Shown: piece after piece, positions 1 to 7,591 of the stretch | How the letters are laid out: every line of letters starts with the position of its first letter | Numbering within the stretch: position 1 is the first letter of the stretch | Assembly (NCBI GenBank): GCA_947522735.1 | Contig: CANNTZ010000061.1 | Span: 1-15,214, forward strand | Direction of reading: 5' to 3' | DNA length: 15,214 nt | Origin: an uncultured Oscillospiraceae bacterium | GTDB taxonomy: Bacteria > Bacillota > Clostridia > Oscillospirales > Ruminococcaceae | Notes under the pieces: generated by a model | Told to the model about the DNA's origin: nothing | Databases searched by the model: none | What the model saw: only the letters and a program-made list of their open reading frames with translations | Position numbers and translations under genes: made by a program

Positions 1-764
1 CATATCCGGCCGCGCCGTTCATGAGACGGACGGACGCCGCATACATGCCCGGAGGGGAGATCTGTTCATCGTCAACCCGGGCTGCGTCCATGCGTTTTAC
101 AGCGAGCCGGATCCCGCGGAGCCGTTCTGCACCTACGACCTGATGCTTACGCCGGATTTTTTCGACGCGAGCTTGTTGAGCGGCGGCGATTTGAACTCGC
201 TCGGCTCCTCCTTCCTGTTCTATTCGATCTTTCCGGAGGAACGCGCGTCCGGCCCGGATCTTCGCCTGACCGGCGGCAGCTACAGCGATTTCGGCTCCCT
301 CTTCAACAGGATATACCTCGAATATTATGGACGCGGCCTACGTCGTCGAGCTTATCATAAAGATATTCCGACAGATGGACGGGAGTGCGGGGACTGATTC
401 TGTCCTGCGGCGCTCCGAGATAATCCAGAGCGCGCTCGACTATCTCAGCGCCAACTATAGCGCCCGTATCTCCGTCTCGGAGCTTGCCTCGCATATGTTT
501 CTGAGTCCCGGATATTTCGGCAAGCTGTTCCGCGACGCCACGGGTATGAGCGTCACGGCTTTTCTGCGCCGTGCGCGTATCGGCGAGGCCTGTAGGCTGC
601 TTGCCGAATCCGAAAGCACCATATCCGATATCGCCGTCTGCTGCGGCTTCTGCGATATGAAGCGCTTCTATTCCGCCTTTCGCAGCGAAACCGGCACGAC
701 TCCGGGACAATACCGCAAAAGCTCTTTGGACAGTAGCTCTCGGGAGGTAAGCTCAAAAATATGA
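1..764 (+). pseudogene. AraC-family transcriptional regulator, 5' end cut by window edge and internally frameshifted
   Basis: The left half, read from base 2, shows the end of an AraC-type sensing domain, including a cupin-like stretch (GDLFIVNPGCVHAFY) and the conserved-looking helix FNRIYLEY that ends near base 325. In that frame the protein then runs into low-complexity sequence and stops at 397. The continuation (AYVVELIIKIFRQM) is found in the next frame from about base 327. It leads into a complete double helix-turn-helix domain (about 420-720), with SVSELASHMFLSPGYFGKLF as the first helix pair and ISDIAVCCGFCDMKRFYSAF as the second. Homologues I recall have roughly nine more residues at the break, so a short deletion of length 2 modulo 3 is the simplest explanation; a sequencing error is possible. 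The stop at 762-764 overlaps the asparaginase start (ATGA), so the pair was probably translationally coupled, and the regulator may have controlled that gene. Confidence 0.8.
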
Positions 765-1780
765 CTGAAAAAATCCTGCTTTTATCCACCGGAGGCACCA
801 TCGCGAGCGTGCAGGGCGAAAACGGGCTTCAGCCCGTGCAGAGCGGCCGCGACCTCGTATCGCTGCTCGGCCATATCCCCTACGACGTCGATATCCGCGA
901 CATACTCAGTCTCGATTCCTCCAACATCCAGCCGGAGGAGTGGCAGTATATAGCCGAGTGCGTCTACAATATGCGTCCCGGCTACGACGGCGTAGTCATA
1001 ACCCACGGCACGGACACGATGGCCTACACAGCCTCGATGCTCACCTTCATGCTGTCGGGGCTTGATTTGCCTGTAGTGCTGACCGGAAGCCAGCTTCCGA
1101 TGACGCATCCGTTGAGCGACGCGCCGTATAATCTGCGCTGCGCCTTTGAGATGGCTGTTTCCGGCATACCCGGCGTTTTTATCGCCTTTGACCGCCGCAT
1201 ACTGCTGGGGTGCCGCAGCGTCAAGGTGCGCACCACCGGCTTTGACGCCTTCGAGAGCGTCAAGGCTCCCGCCGTCGCTTATGTCAATTCCGATGGCATC
1301 TGCTTTTCCGACGAGCTTCCGCGCCGTCCGGCCTCACCCTGCCGCCTGATGAAGGAGATCGACAGCCGTGTCGTGCTCATCAAGCTCATCCCGGGCATGG
1401 ATCCGCGGCTGTTTAGCGCGATAGAATCGATCGGCTGCCGCGGCGTTGTTATCGAGGCGTTCGGCTCCGGCGGGCTGAATTTTTTCCGACGCGATATCAT
1501 CTCCGCCCTCGGCAAGCTTGTGCGCGCCGGGATACCGGTTGTGGTATGCAGCCAGTGCCTCTATGAGCGCAGCGATCTGACCAAATACGAGGTCGGGCGG
1601 CGCGCGCTTCAGGAGGGCGTCATTCCCGGCGAGGACATGACCTCAGAATGCGCCGCGACAAAGCTGATGTGGGCGCTGGGCCAGGGCATGGATGTCGCAC
1701 AGATCACCGCGTTTTTCCAACGCAGCGTCGCGGGCGAGGTGACGATACCGAGGCCACACGGACGCGCGCCGGAGGAATAG
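761..1780 (+). CDS. ansA: L-asparaginase, type I (cytoplasmic)
   Basis: This enzyme hydrolyses L-asparagine to L-aspartate and ammonia in the cytoplasm. The 339-residue product has the family length (E. coli AnsA is 338). The N-terminal signature STGGTIAS carries the nucleophilic threonine (T13). The second signature ITHGTDTMAYTASML carries the T84-D85 pair of the second triad, and a lysine in the RSVKVRTTGFDAF stretch fits the remaining catalytic base. There is no signal peptide, which separates it from periplasmic type II enzymes. The start is fixed by the N-terminal KILLLSTGGT strand and a GGGAGG ribosome binding site at 742-747. The start ATG overlaps the stop of the upstream AraC-type gene. 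A likely terminator follows about 20 bases after the stop. The gene appears intact although its upstream partner is broken. Confidence 0.93.
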   Translation: MTEKILLLSTGGTIASVQGENGLQPVQSGRDLVSLLGHIPYDVDIRDILSLDSSNIQPEEWQYIAECVYNMRPGYDGVVITHGTDTMAYTASMLTFMLSGLDLPVVLTGSQLPMTHPLSDAPYNLRCAFEMAVSGIPGVFIAFDRRILLGCRSVKVRTTGFDAFESVKAPAVAYVNSDGICFSDELPRRPASPCRLMKEIDSRVVLIKLIPGMDPRLFSAIESIGCRGVVIEAFGSGGLNFFRRDIISALGKLVRAGIPVVVCSQCLYERSDLTKYEVGRRALQEGVIPGEDMTSECAATKLMWALGQGMDVAQITAFFQRSVAGEVTIPRPHGRAPEE

Positions 1781-1802
1781 CGCGCTATCATGCGGCAAAT
1801 CA

Positions 1803-1826
1803 CAGTCGTGGAGACGTCTGTTTTTT
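1803..1826 (+). terminator. probable rho-independent terminator after asparaginase
   Basis: CAG-T-CGT pairs with ACG-T-CTG around a GGAG loop, giving a stem with one T-T mismatch, followed directly by six T residues (1821-1826). It lies 23 bases after the asparaginase stop. The stem is short, so termination may be partial. Confidence 0.55.
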
Positions 1827-1876
1827 GAATGGCAGCGTCCTGTCCGCGGCGTCGGCATAAACTGCTTCGTTCTGTA

Positions 1877-1905
1877 TTGAAAACGCCGCGAGATCGTAGT
1901 ATAAT
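1877..1905 (+). promoter_or_regulatory. sigma-A type promoter upstream of the MT-A70 gene
   Basis: TTGAAA (1877-1882) and a perfect TATAAT (1900-1905) are separated by 17 bases. This is a near-consensus housekeeping promoter, located after the asparaginase terminator. It would start transcription near 1912 and drive the adenine methyltransferase module. The rest of the 1781-2068 gap holds one doubtful small ORF and a 6-bp hairpin (CCGCCG, loop CAA, CGGCGG, 1990-2004). Confidence 0.75.
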
Positions 1906-1943
1906 ATAAAACTGTTCAGGACAATAACGGAGGCCATGTTACG

Positions 1944-2030
1944 GTGCAAGCACTACATGGATGGGCAAGCTTCTTCCGCGACTGGATTCCCGCCGCAACG
2001 GCGGATGTCCAATACTTGCCGTCGGAATAA
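1944..2030 (+). CDS. possible 28-residue leader ORF, function unknown
   Basis: A GTG-started frame lies 10 bases after a clear GGAGG (1929-1933) and just downstream of the 1877-1905 promoter. The predicted peptide is rich in aromatic residues (HGWASFFRDWIPAA) and does not match a family I recognise. An overlapping alternative begins at ATG 1936, runs 41 codons to 2061, and ends inside the ribosome binding site of the next gene, but its GGAGG is only 2 bases from the ATG. The GTG frame is open back to 1905 without a better start, so it may be a remnant of a longer gene. It contains a 6-bp hairpin at 1990-2004. This is a weak call; it may be untranslated leader. Confidence 0.22.
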   Translation: MQALHGWASFFRDWIPAATADVQYLPSE

Positions 2031-2068
2031 AAAAGCCTGTGTGTCGGGCTGGAAGGAGTAAGCGCTTT

Positions 2069-2714
2069 ATGAGTACGTTCATTGAAGCCTGCAACGGACT
2101 TTTATCGTTCTGCGGCAGTAAAAAGCATTCCACAATATACGCAGATCCTTCCTGGAGATTTCAAAACCGCACCGGAAAGGTTGCTCCCGAGAATAAAAAG
2201 CTCAACCGCTATGAGACCATGCCCTTAGGCGGATATCATGGCGCTGCCCGTCAGAGAAATAGCGGCGGCCAAAAGCCATCTTTACCTTTGGAGCCCAAAC
2301 GCATTGCTGCCTGACGGTCTTGCTGTGATGAAGGCGTGGGGCTTTGAGTATAAAGGCAACATTATATGGGAAAAAGTGCGAAAGGACGGTGAGCCGGACG
2401 GACGCGGCGCAGGCGTCTATTTCAGAAACGTAACCGAAATACTACTTTTCGGCGTGCGTGGAGATAACAACCGCACCCTTGCCCCGGCGCGTTCACAGGT
2501 GAACCTGATAAGAAGCCAAAAGCGGGAGCACTCCAGAAAACCGGATGAAATAATCCCGATCATAGAAAAATGCTCTCCCGAGCCATTCATCGAGCTGCTT
2601 GCAAGAGGAAATCGAAGCGGAGGGGATATGTGGGGAAATCAAGCCTGCGACGATTACGAGCCCACCTGGAGCACCTACAAAAATCATACTCAATGCCTCA
2701 AATCGGGCGACTAA
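2069..2714 (+). pseudogene. MT-A70 family N6-adenine methyltransferase, frameshifted
   Basis: The family transfers a methyl group from S-adenosylmethionine to adenine N6, in DNA or RNA. The first frame, from ATG 2069 behind GGAAGGAG (2051-2058), reads STIYADPSWRFQNRTG and NRYETMPL. The rest, from about 2230, is in the next frame and reads IMALPVREIAAAKSHLYLW, then GNIIWEKV, FRNVTEILLFGVRG and KREHSRKPDEIIPIIE, ending at 2714. Removing one G from the GG at 2228-2229 joins the frames as PLADIMALPV, the expected family sequence, so a single-base insertion is the lesion. The catalytic DPPW motif is DPSW here, and the C-terminal stretch reads RSGGDMWGNQA where relatives I recall have a tryptophan (RxGW). 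These suggest decay in addition to the frameshift. It has its own promoter. Such methyltransferases are common on phages and mobile elements, but no integrase or transposase is nearby. Confidence 0.85.
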
Positions 2715-2736
2715 AATATTACGGAGGTATTTCGCC

Positions 2737-3495
2737 ATGAACTATACCGACATAAACGCCAGGACAATCGACCGCTGGGTTGACGAGGGCTGGGAGTGGG
2801 GCGCCGCATGCACCCACGAGGAGTTTGAGCGGGCCCGGAGCGGCGACGTCCGCGTGCTGCTGACGCCGGGAAAGCTTGTGCCGGGGGAGTGGCTCGGCGA
2901 GCTTCGCGGAAAGAGGCTGTTTGGGCTTGCCTGCGGCGGAGGCCAGCAGATGCCGCTGTTCACGGCCGCCGGAGCAATCTGCACGGTGCTCGATTACTCC
3001 GAGCGCCAGCTTGAAAGCGAGCGCCGCGTCGCCGCGCGCGAGGGCTACGATATCGAGATAATCCGCGCCGATATGACAAGGCCGCTCCCTTTCGACGATG
3101 AGACCTTCGATATCATCTTCAGCCCGGTCTCGTTCTGTTACGTCCACGAGGTGAAGCCCATCTTTCGCGAGTGCTTCCGCATCCTTAAAAAGGGCGGCGT
3201 GCTGCTGTGCGGCATGGACAGCGGGCTCAGCTTTCTCTTTGGAGAGGACGAGACGACGCTCGTCAACACCCTGCCGTTCGACCCGCTCGCGAATCCCGAG
3301 CAGATGGCGCAGCTTCGGGAGAGCAACGACGGCGTGCAGTTCTCGCACACCCTCGAGGAGCAGATCGGCGGGCAGCTTGAGGCGGGCTTTATCCTGACGG
3401 GAATCTACGACGACACCAATACGACCGGCCCCCTGCATGACCACAACGTCCCCTGCTTTTACGCGACGCGCGCCCTCAAGCCCGCACAGCCGTAA
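2737..3495 (+). CDS. class I SAM-dependent methyltransferase, substrate unknown
   Basis: The 252-residue product has a Rossmann-type methyltransferase core. Motif I is LFGLACGGGQQMP (about residues 61-73), the following acidic strand is VLDYSERQLESE (D86), and an acidic adenine-contact region reads IIRADMTRPLPF (D112). The post-motif helix and strand FRECFRILKKGGVLLCG is typical of Methyltransf_11 proteins. The N-terminal region (INARTIDRWVDEGWEWG) and the C-terminal FSHTLEEQIGGQLEAGF match a family widespread in clostridia whose substrate is not known to me. The start at 2737 is set by ACGGAGG at 2721-2727, 9 bases upstream; the frame is open further upstream, but that overlaps the MT-A70 gene. 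It begins 22 bases after the MT-A70 stop and may be read from that promoter. Confidence 0.88.
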   Translation: MNYTDINARTIDRWVDEGWEWGAACTHEEFERARSGDVRVLLTPGKLVPGEWLGELRGKRLFGLACGGGQQMPLFTAAGAICTVLDYSERQLESERRVAAREGYDIEIIRADMTRPLPFDDETFDIIFSPVSFCYVHEVKPIFRECFRILKKGGVLLCGMDSGLSFLFGEDETTLVNTLPFDPLANPEQMAQLRESNDGVQFSHTLEEQIGGQLEAGFILTGIYDDTNTTGPLHDHNVPCFYATRALKPAQP

Positions 3496-3517
3496 AGCCG
3501 ATGCCAATATATAACAC

Positions 3518-3542
3518 AAAAGCGCGATAATCGCGGGCTTTT
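3518..3542 (+). terminator. weak terminator-like hairpin between methyltransferase and MATE genes
   Basis: AAAAG-CGCG pairs with CGCG-CTTTT, with two unpaired G residues on the 3' side and an ATAAT loop. The T residues are inside the stem and only four in number, and the MATE ribosome binding site begins immediately after. It could be a leaky terminator, or it could affect translation of the next gene. Confidence 0.35.
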
Positions 3543-3559
3543 GGAAGGAGCGTTTTAAG

Positions 3560-4942
3560 TTGAGCACCTCATATTCGGATATGTGCGAGGGGCCTCTTTT
3601 CAAAAAGATCGTCCTCTACACCGTTCCGATAATCCTGACAAGCCTTTTGCAGCTTATGTTCAACGCAGCCGATCTCGTCGTAGTCGGGCGCTATTGCGGG
3701 AGCGTGTCCGTCGCGGCGGTGGGCGCGACCGGCTCGCTGATAAACCTGATAGTCAACCTTTTCATCGGGCTGTCCATCGGCTCCGGCGTGCGCACGGCAC
3801 AGGCACTCGGCTCCGGCGATTACGACGAGGTCCACCGTACAATTCACACCTCCATCCCCGCCGCAATCATCTGCGGCGTCGCGCTCACCTTTGTCGGGCT
3901 GCTATGCTCCCGCTACTTCCTTGAGCTGATGGGCACGCCGGACGACGTCATCGATCTCTCGACTATCTATATGCGATATTACTTCTGCGGCATCACCGCA
4001 AGCATGGTCTATAACTTCGGCTCGGCGATACTACGCGCCGCAGGCGACACCAAGGGGCCGCTGCTCTATCTGACCATAGCCGGCGTCCTCAACGTGTTGC
4101 TCAACATCTTCTTCGTCGTCGTTTTCAAGATGGACGTGGCCGGAGTGGCGCTTGCAACCTCGATCTCACAGATGCTTGCCGCAGTGCTCGTCGTCATCGC
4201 CCTCACACGCCGCCCCGACGCCTGCCGGCTGCACCTCAAGCGGATGCGAATACGCTGGAAAACGCTGCTTGCCATCATACGCATCGGCGTGCCCGCGGGC
4301 ATCCAGGGCTCGATGTTCTCCATCTCCAACGTCATCATTCAGTCGTCGATCAACTCCTTCGGCTCTGTCGTTATGTCCGGCAACTCGGCCGCGAGCAGCA
4401 TAGAGGGCTTTGTCTATGTCTCGATGAACGCGTTCCACCAGACCGCGCTCAACTTCACCGGACAGAACTTCGGCGCACACAGATACGACCGCATAAAGAG
4501 GATAACGGCCATCTGTCTCGGCTGCGTCTCCGTCGTCGGACTTGTCCTTGGCTGCGCCGCATATTTTGCCGGAAAGCCGCTGCTCTCCATCTACATCACC
4601 GACTCCGACGAGGCCATTGCCTATGGCATCACGCGTATGATGTATATCTGCCTGCCGTATTTCCTGTGCGGAATAATGGACGTAATGACCGGCGTAATGC
4701 GCGGGATGGGCGTCTCCATCATACCGATGATAATCACCGTCCTCGGCGTCTGCGTGTTTCGTGTCGGCTGGATTTACTCCGTTTTCCGTATCCCGGAATA
4801 CCACACGCTGCCGGTGCTATATTCCTCCTACCCGATCTCGTGGGTTATCACCTTTGCCGTTGAGTTTTTCGTATTTCTCATCATCCACCGCCGGATAGAG
4901 CGAAAGAACAACGGAGCGACTGAGCCCGCAAACGCGCGGTGA
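3560..4942 (+). CDS. MATE family multidrug/metabolite efflux transporter
   Basis: This is a 460-residue polytopic inner-membrane protein of the size and pattern expected for a 12-helix MATE antiporter, which exports compounds in exchange for Na+ or H+. The N-terminal helix signature is characteristic (YTVPIILTSLLQLMFNAADL, then VVVGRYCG), as is the GSAILRAAGDTKGPLLYLTI segment. The second half repeats the pattern from IRIGVPAGIQGSMFSISNVI. The start is TTG at 3560: a strong GGAAGGAG at 3543-3550 lies 9 bases upstream, and no in-frame ATG precedes the conserved MCEGPLF. The substrate cannot be predicted. The aminopeptidase gene follows after 29 bases, so the two are probably co-transcribed. 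No dedicated promoter was recognised upstream. Confidence 0.92.
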   Translation: MSTSYSDMCEGPLFKKIVLYTVPIILTSLLQLMFNAADLVVVGRYCGSVSVAAVGATGSLINLIVNLFIGLSIGSGVRTAQALGSGDYDEVHRTIHTSIPAAIICGVALTFVGLLCSRYFLELMGTPDDVIDLSTIYMRYYFCGITASMVYNFGSAILRAAGDTKGPLLYLTIAGVLNVLLNIFFVVVFKMDVAGVALATSISQMLAAVLVVIALTRRPDACRLHLKRMRIRWKTLLAIIRIGVPAGIQGSMFSISNVIIQSSINSFGSVVMSGNSAASSIEGFVYVSMNAFHQTALNFTGQNFGAHRYDRIKRITAICLGCVSVVGLVLGCAAYFAGKPLLSIYITDSDEAIAYGITRMMYICLPYFLCGIMDVMTGVMRGMGVSIIPMIITVLGVCVFRVGWIYSVFRIPEYHTLPVLYSSYPISWVITFAVEFFVFLIIHRRIERKNNGATEPANAR

Positions 4943-4971
4943 ATATACTAAGCTGGAAGGATCAAACGCCA

Positions 4972-6270
4972 ATGAATACGATAAATCATGAGCTTTTCCA
5001 ATATATCGCCGCCTGTCCGACGGCGTACCAGGCCGTCGCGCACACGGCGGCGCTTCTTGAAGCCGCCGGATATACCCGCCTGTGCGAGAGCGCCGGTTGG
5101 ATTCTCGAGCCGGGATGCGGCTACCTTGTGACCCGCAACCACTCCTCGCTCATCGCTTTTCGCCTGCCGTCCTCGACTCCGTCGGGCTATATGATCTCGG
5201 CTGCGCACGGCGACAGCCCCTGCTTTAAGGTCAAGGAGGCCGCAGAGCTGCGCGACGGGCACTATGTCCGGCTTTCCACCGAGAGCTACGGCGGTATGCT
5301 CTGCTCAAGCTGGCTGGATCGTCCGCTCTCCATCGCCGGTCGCGCCGTTGTCCGTGCAGAAAACGGCATTGAGACGCGCCTTGTCGATCTTCGCGAGCCG
5401 CTCGCCGTGATACCGAACGTCGCCATCCACATGAACCGCTCCGCAAACGAGGGCATGAGCTACAACGCCGCCGTTGACATGCTGCCCCTCGCCGGAGGCA
5501 GGGATGCCGCGCCGCTGCGCAGCCGCGTGGCCGAAGGCATAGGCGTTCGCGAGGAGGACATCCTCGCCACCGATCTTTTCGCCTATAATCCCCAGCCCGG
5601 CGTCGAGTGGAGCGGCTTTATATCAGCGCCGCGGCTCGACGACCTGCAATGCGCCTTCGCGTCGCTAAGGGCGTTTCTTGCGTCCGGCCGTTCTTCCGCC
5701 GAAAGCGCCGCAGTCTATTGCCTTTTCGACAACGAGGAGGTTGGCAGCCTGACAAAGCAGGGCGCCTGCTCCACCTTCCTCTCCGATGTGCTTGAACGTA
5801 TAGGCTGCGCGCTCGGCATGGATCGCGCAGCACAGCTACGTGCGCTCGGCGGCAGCTTCATCGTCTCCTGCGACAACGCCCATGCGGTGCACCCAAATCA
5901 CCCGGAATATATGGATCCCAACCATGCGGTATATATGAACGGAGGAGTCGTAGTCAAATACAACGCCAACCAGAAATATTCCTCCGACGCCGTTTCGGCG
6001 GCTGTTTTCCGGCTTGTGTGCGAAAGAGCGGGCACGCCGCTCCAGCGATATGCCAACCGCGCCGATATGCCCGGAGGCTCCACTCTCGGTAACATAGCAA
6101 ACGCGCACGTCTCGGTAAACACCGTCGACATCGGGCTAGCCCAGCTCGCGATGCACTCCGCCTTTGAGACCGCAGGCGCCGAGGACACGAAGCACATGAC
6201 GGACGCGATGACCGCATTTTTTGGCTGCTCGCTGCGCATGAGCGCCGACGGCAGCTACGAGCTTGTCTGA
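4972..6270 (+). CDS. apeB: M18 family aspartyl aminopeptidase
   Basis: This is a cytoplasmic di-zinc exopeptidase that removes N-terminal acidic residues from peptides. The 432-residue length is normal for M18. Zinc and catalytic motifs appear in order: AAHGDSPCFKVK (H79, D81), SAPRLDDLQCAFASL (D224), CLFDNEEVGSLTKQGACSTF (catalytic E255, ligand E256), VSCDNAHAVHPNH (D301) and QLAMHSAFE (H395). The conserved MPGGSTLGNIAN segment is also present. ATG 4972 is preferred because the N-terminus NHELFQYIAACPTAYQAV then starts as in relatives and GGAAGG lies at 4955-4960. An in-frame GTG at 4939 that overlaps the MATE stop lacks a close ribosome binding site. tsaD follows after 15 bases. With the nearby asparaginase it suggests amino acid and peptide use, though this is only a contextual inference. 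Confidence 0.95.
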   Translation: MNTINHELFQYIAACPTAYQAVAHTAALLEAAGYTRLCESAGWILEPGCGYLVTRNHSSLIAFRLPSSTPSGYMISAAHGDSPCFKVKEAAELRDGHYVRLSTESYGGMLCSSWLDRPLSIAGRAVVRAENGIETRLVDLREPLAVIPNVAIHMNRSANEGMSYNAAVDMLPLAGGRDAAPLRSRVAEGIGVREEDILATDLFAYNPQPGVEWSGFISAPRLDDLQCAFASLRAFLASGRSSAESAAVYCLFDNEEVGSLTKQGACSTFLSDVLERIGCALGMDRAAQLRALGGSFIVSCDNAHAVHPNHPEYMDPNHAVYMNGGVVVKYNANQKYSSDAVSAAVFRLVCERAGTPLQRYANRADMPGGSTLGNIANAHVSVNTVDIGLAQLAMHSAFETAGAEDTKHMTDAMTAFFGCSLRMSADGSYELV

Positions 6271-6285
6271 AAGGGAGCGCCGGTG

Positions 6286-7320
6286 ATGAGGATACTTGCA
6301 ATTGAAAGCTCCTGCGATGAGACCGCCGCGGCGATAGTCGAGAACGGTCGCCGTGTAATTGCCTCCGTTGTAGCAACACAGCTCTCCGAGCACGCGCTCT
6401 ATGGCGGCGTTGTGCCGGAGATAGCCTCCCGCCGGCATGTCGAGAGCATCGTCCCGGTCGTTTCCGGGACGCTTGAAAAGGCGGGAATGACAATAAACGA
6501 GCTGGACGCGCTTGCCGTGACCTACGCGCCCGGTCTTATCGGCGCGCTGCTTGTCGGCGTCAACTTCGCCAAGGGCCTCTCGATGGCCTCCGGCAAGCCG
6601 CTCGTGCCGGTGCACCACCTGCGTGGACATATCGCCGCAAACTACATCGCCCATCCGGAGCTGGAGCCGCCGTTTCTTTGCCTGACCGTCTCCGGCGGGC
6701 ATAGCAGCATCATAAGGGTGAGCGGCTACACGGAGTTTGAGACGCTTGGCAGCACACGCGACGACGCCGCAGGCGAGGCCTTCGACAAGGCCGCGCGAGC
6801 GATGGGGCTTTCCTATCCCGGCGGCGTCAGCATAGAGCAGGCCGCGCGCAGCGGAGATCCCCATGCTTTTGCGCTCCCGCGCCCGCGGGTTGAGAACGCG
6901 CCGCTCGATTTCAGCTTCTCCGGACTAAAGACCTATGTTGTGAATCTGCTTCACAACGCGCGGCAAAAGGGAGAGGAGATCAGCGTGCCGGATCTCGCCG
7001 CCTCGTTCCAGCGCACCGTAGGCGAGATACTCTGCGACAGGCTGTTCGCCGCGGCGGATGAGCTTGGCGAGAGGAGGATTGTCTGCGCGGGAGGCGTATC
7101 CGCGAACCGGCTGCTGCGCGAGAACCTTGAACGCCGCTGCAATGATACGGGCCGCGAGCTGTTCATCCCGCCGCTGTCGCTGTGCGGTGACAACGCCGCG
7201 ATGATAGCCGCTCAGGCGTATTACGAATACCGCGCGCAGGACGGGGGATTTTCGATGCGCGAGATGCTCGCCCTCAACGCCTGCGCCACCCGCGATATCT
7301 CCGAAGGCTTTTGCGACTGA
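6286..7320 (+). CDS. tsaD: tRNA N6-adenosine threonylcarbamoyltransferase TsaD
   Basis: TsaD transfers the threonylcarbamoyl group from TC-AMP to A37 of ANN-decoding tRNAs (t6A), acting with TsaB and TsaE. The 344-residue product is full length with an intact ASKHA core: ILAIESSCDETAAAIV at the N-terminus, the metal-binding HLRGH (H111 and H115), VSGGHSSIIRV, DDAAGEAFDKAARAMGLSYP, FSFSGLKTYVVNL, GGVSANRLLREN, and LCGDNAAMIAAQA with the third metal ligand. ATG 6286 is chosen over the adjacent GTG 6283 because AAGGGAG (6271-6277) is 8 bases upstream. It starts right after the aminopeptidase gene and is probably its operon partner. tsaB and tsaE are not in the window. A perfect short palindrome, TGACGC-C-GCGTCA, covers the stop codon (7318-7330) but has no T tract. 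Confidence 0.97.
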   Translation: MRILAIESSCDETAAAIVENGRRVIASVVATQLSEHALYGGVVPEIASRRHVESIVPVVSGTLEKAGMTINELDALAVTYAPGLIGALLVGVNFAKGLSMASGKPLVPVHHLRGHIAANYIAHPELEPPFLCLTVSGGHSSIIRVSGYTEFETLGSTRDDAAGEAFDKAARAMGLSYPGGVSIEQAARSGDPHAFALPRPRVENAPLDFSFSGLKTYVVNLLHNARQKGEEISVPDLAASFQRTVGEILCDRLFAAADELGERRIVCAGGVSANRLLRENLERRCNDTGRELFIPPLSLCGDNAAMIAAQAYYEYRAQDGGFSMREMLALNACATRDISEGFCD

Positions 7321-7411
7321 CGCCGCGTCACGACATTATTCGTCGCCGCCCGCGCCATATTTTGTTATTTTTCAATTAATTAAAAGTTCACCGTTTATTC
7401 ACCACCAGTAT

Positions 7412-7440
7412 TTGACATTAATAGTATATTATGATATATT
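7412..7440 (+). promoter_or_regulatory. near-consensus sigma-A promoter for the AbrB-like gene
   Basis: A perfect TTGACA (7412-7417) is followed after 17 bases by TATATT (7435-7440) in a markedly AT-rich stretch (about 7360-7500) that contrasts with the GC-rich genes. Transcription would start near 7447, giving a leader of about 145 bases. That leader can form weak pairings: GGAAGAT 7505-7511 with ATCTTCC 7563-7569, or alternatively TGGGA 7551-7555 with TCCCA 7567-7571. No known riboswitch was recognised. AT-rich promoter DNA is typical for AbrB targets, so autoregulation is plausible. Confidence 0.75.
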
Positions 7441-7591
7441 ATATACAACAGTCTGTGAATATGCTCGGCTGATGACATATACAATCATTTTTTACAAAAC
7501 AGGCGGAAGATTTGTCTGTATATCACATGCTCTGACGTAACGTGAAGAGATGGGACCGGGATATCTTCCCAGTAAAGAAAGGGTGTGCAAA

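Noticed and set aside
2222..2232. Programmed +1 frameshift in the MT-A70 gene (CTTAGGC resembles the Ty1 heptamer)
   Set aside because: The zero frame reads CCC-TTA-GGC, so CTT is not an in-frame codon and the heptamer is out of register. There is no stimulatory structure, and the other degraded motifs favour a mutation.
2599..2736. Upstream ATG giving a 298-codon methyltransferase
   Set aside because: The extension lies over the 3' end of the MT-A70 gene, and ACGGAGG at 2721-2727 with ATG 2737 gives the normal start.
2719..3603. Long open frame of 294 codons on the minus strand across the SAM methyltransferase gene
   Set aside because: It is antisense to a clear methyltransferase with a ribosome binding site. 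The translation is low in hydrophobic core pattern and matches no family, as expected from GC-rich codon bias opening the opposite strand.
4939..4971. GTG start at 4939 for the aminopeptidase, overlapping the MATE stop
   Set aside because: ATG 4972 has GGAAGG upstream and yields the family N-terminus. The extra 11 residues are not family-like.
5954..6864. Minus-strand frames of 179 and 242 codons over the aminopeptidase and tsaD genes
   Set aside because: They are antisense to two well-supported genes, arginine-rich and low in complexity, and lack recognisable domains or ribosome binding sites.
7318..7346. Palindrome TGACGC-C-GCGTCA and the CGAC/GTCG pair after tsaD as a terminator
   Set aside because: The loop is too small in the first, the stem too short in the second, and neither has a following T run.
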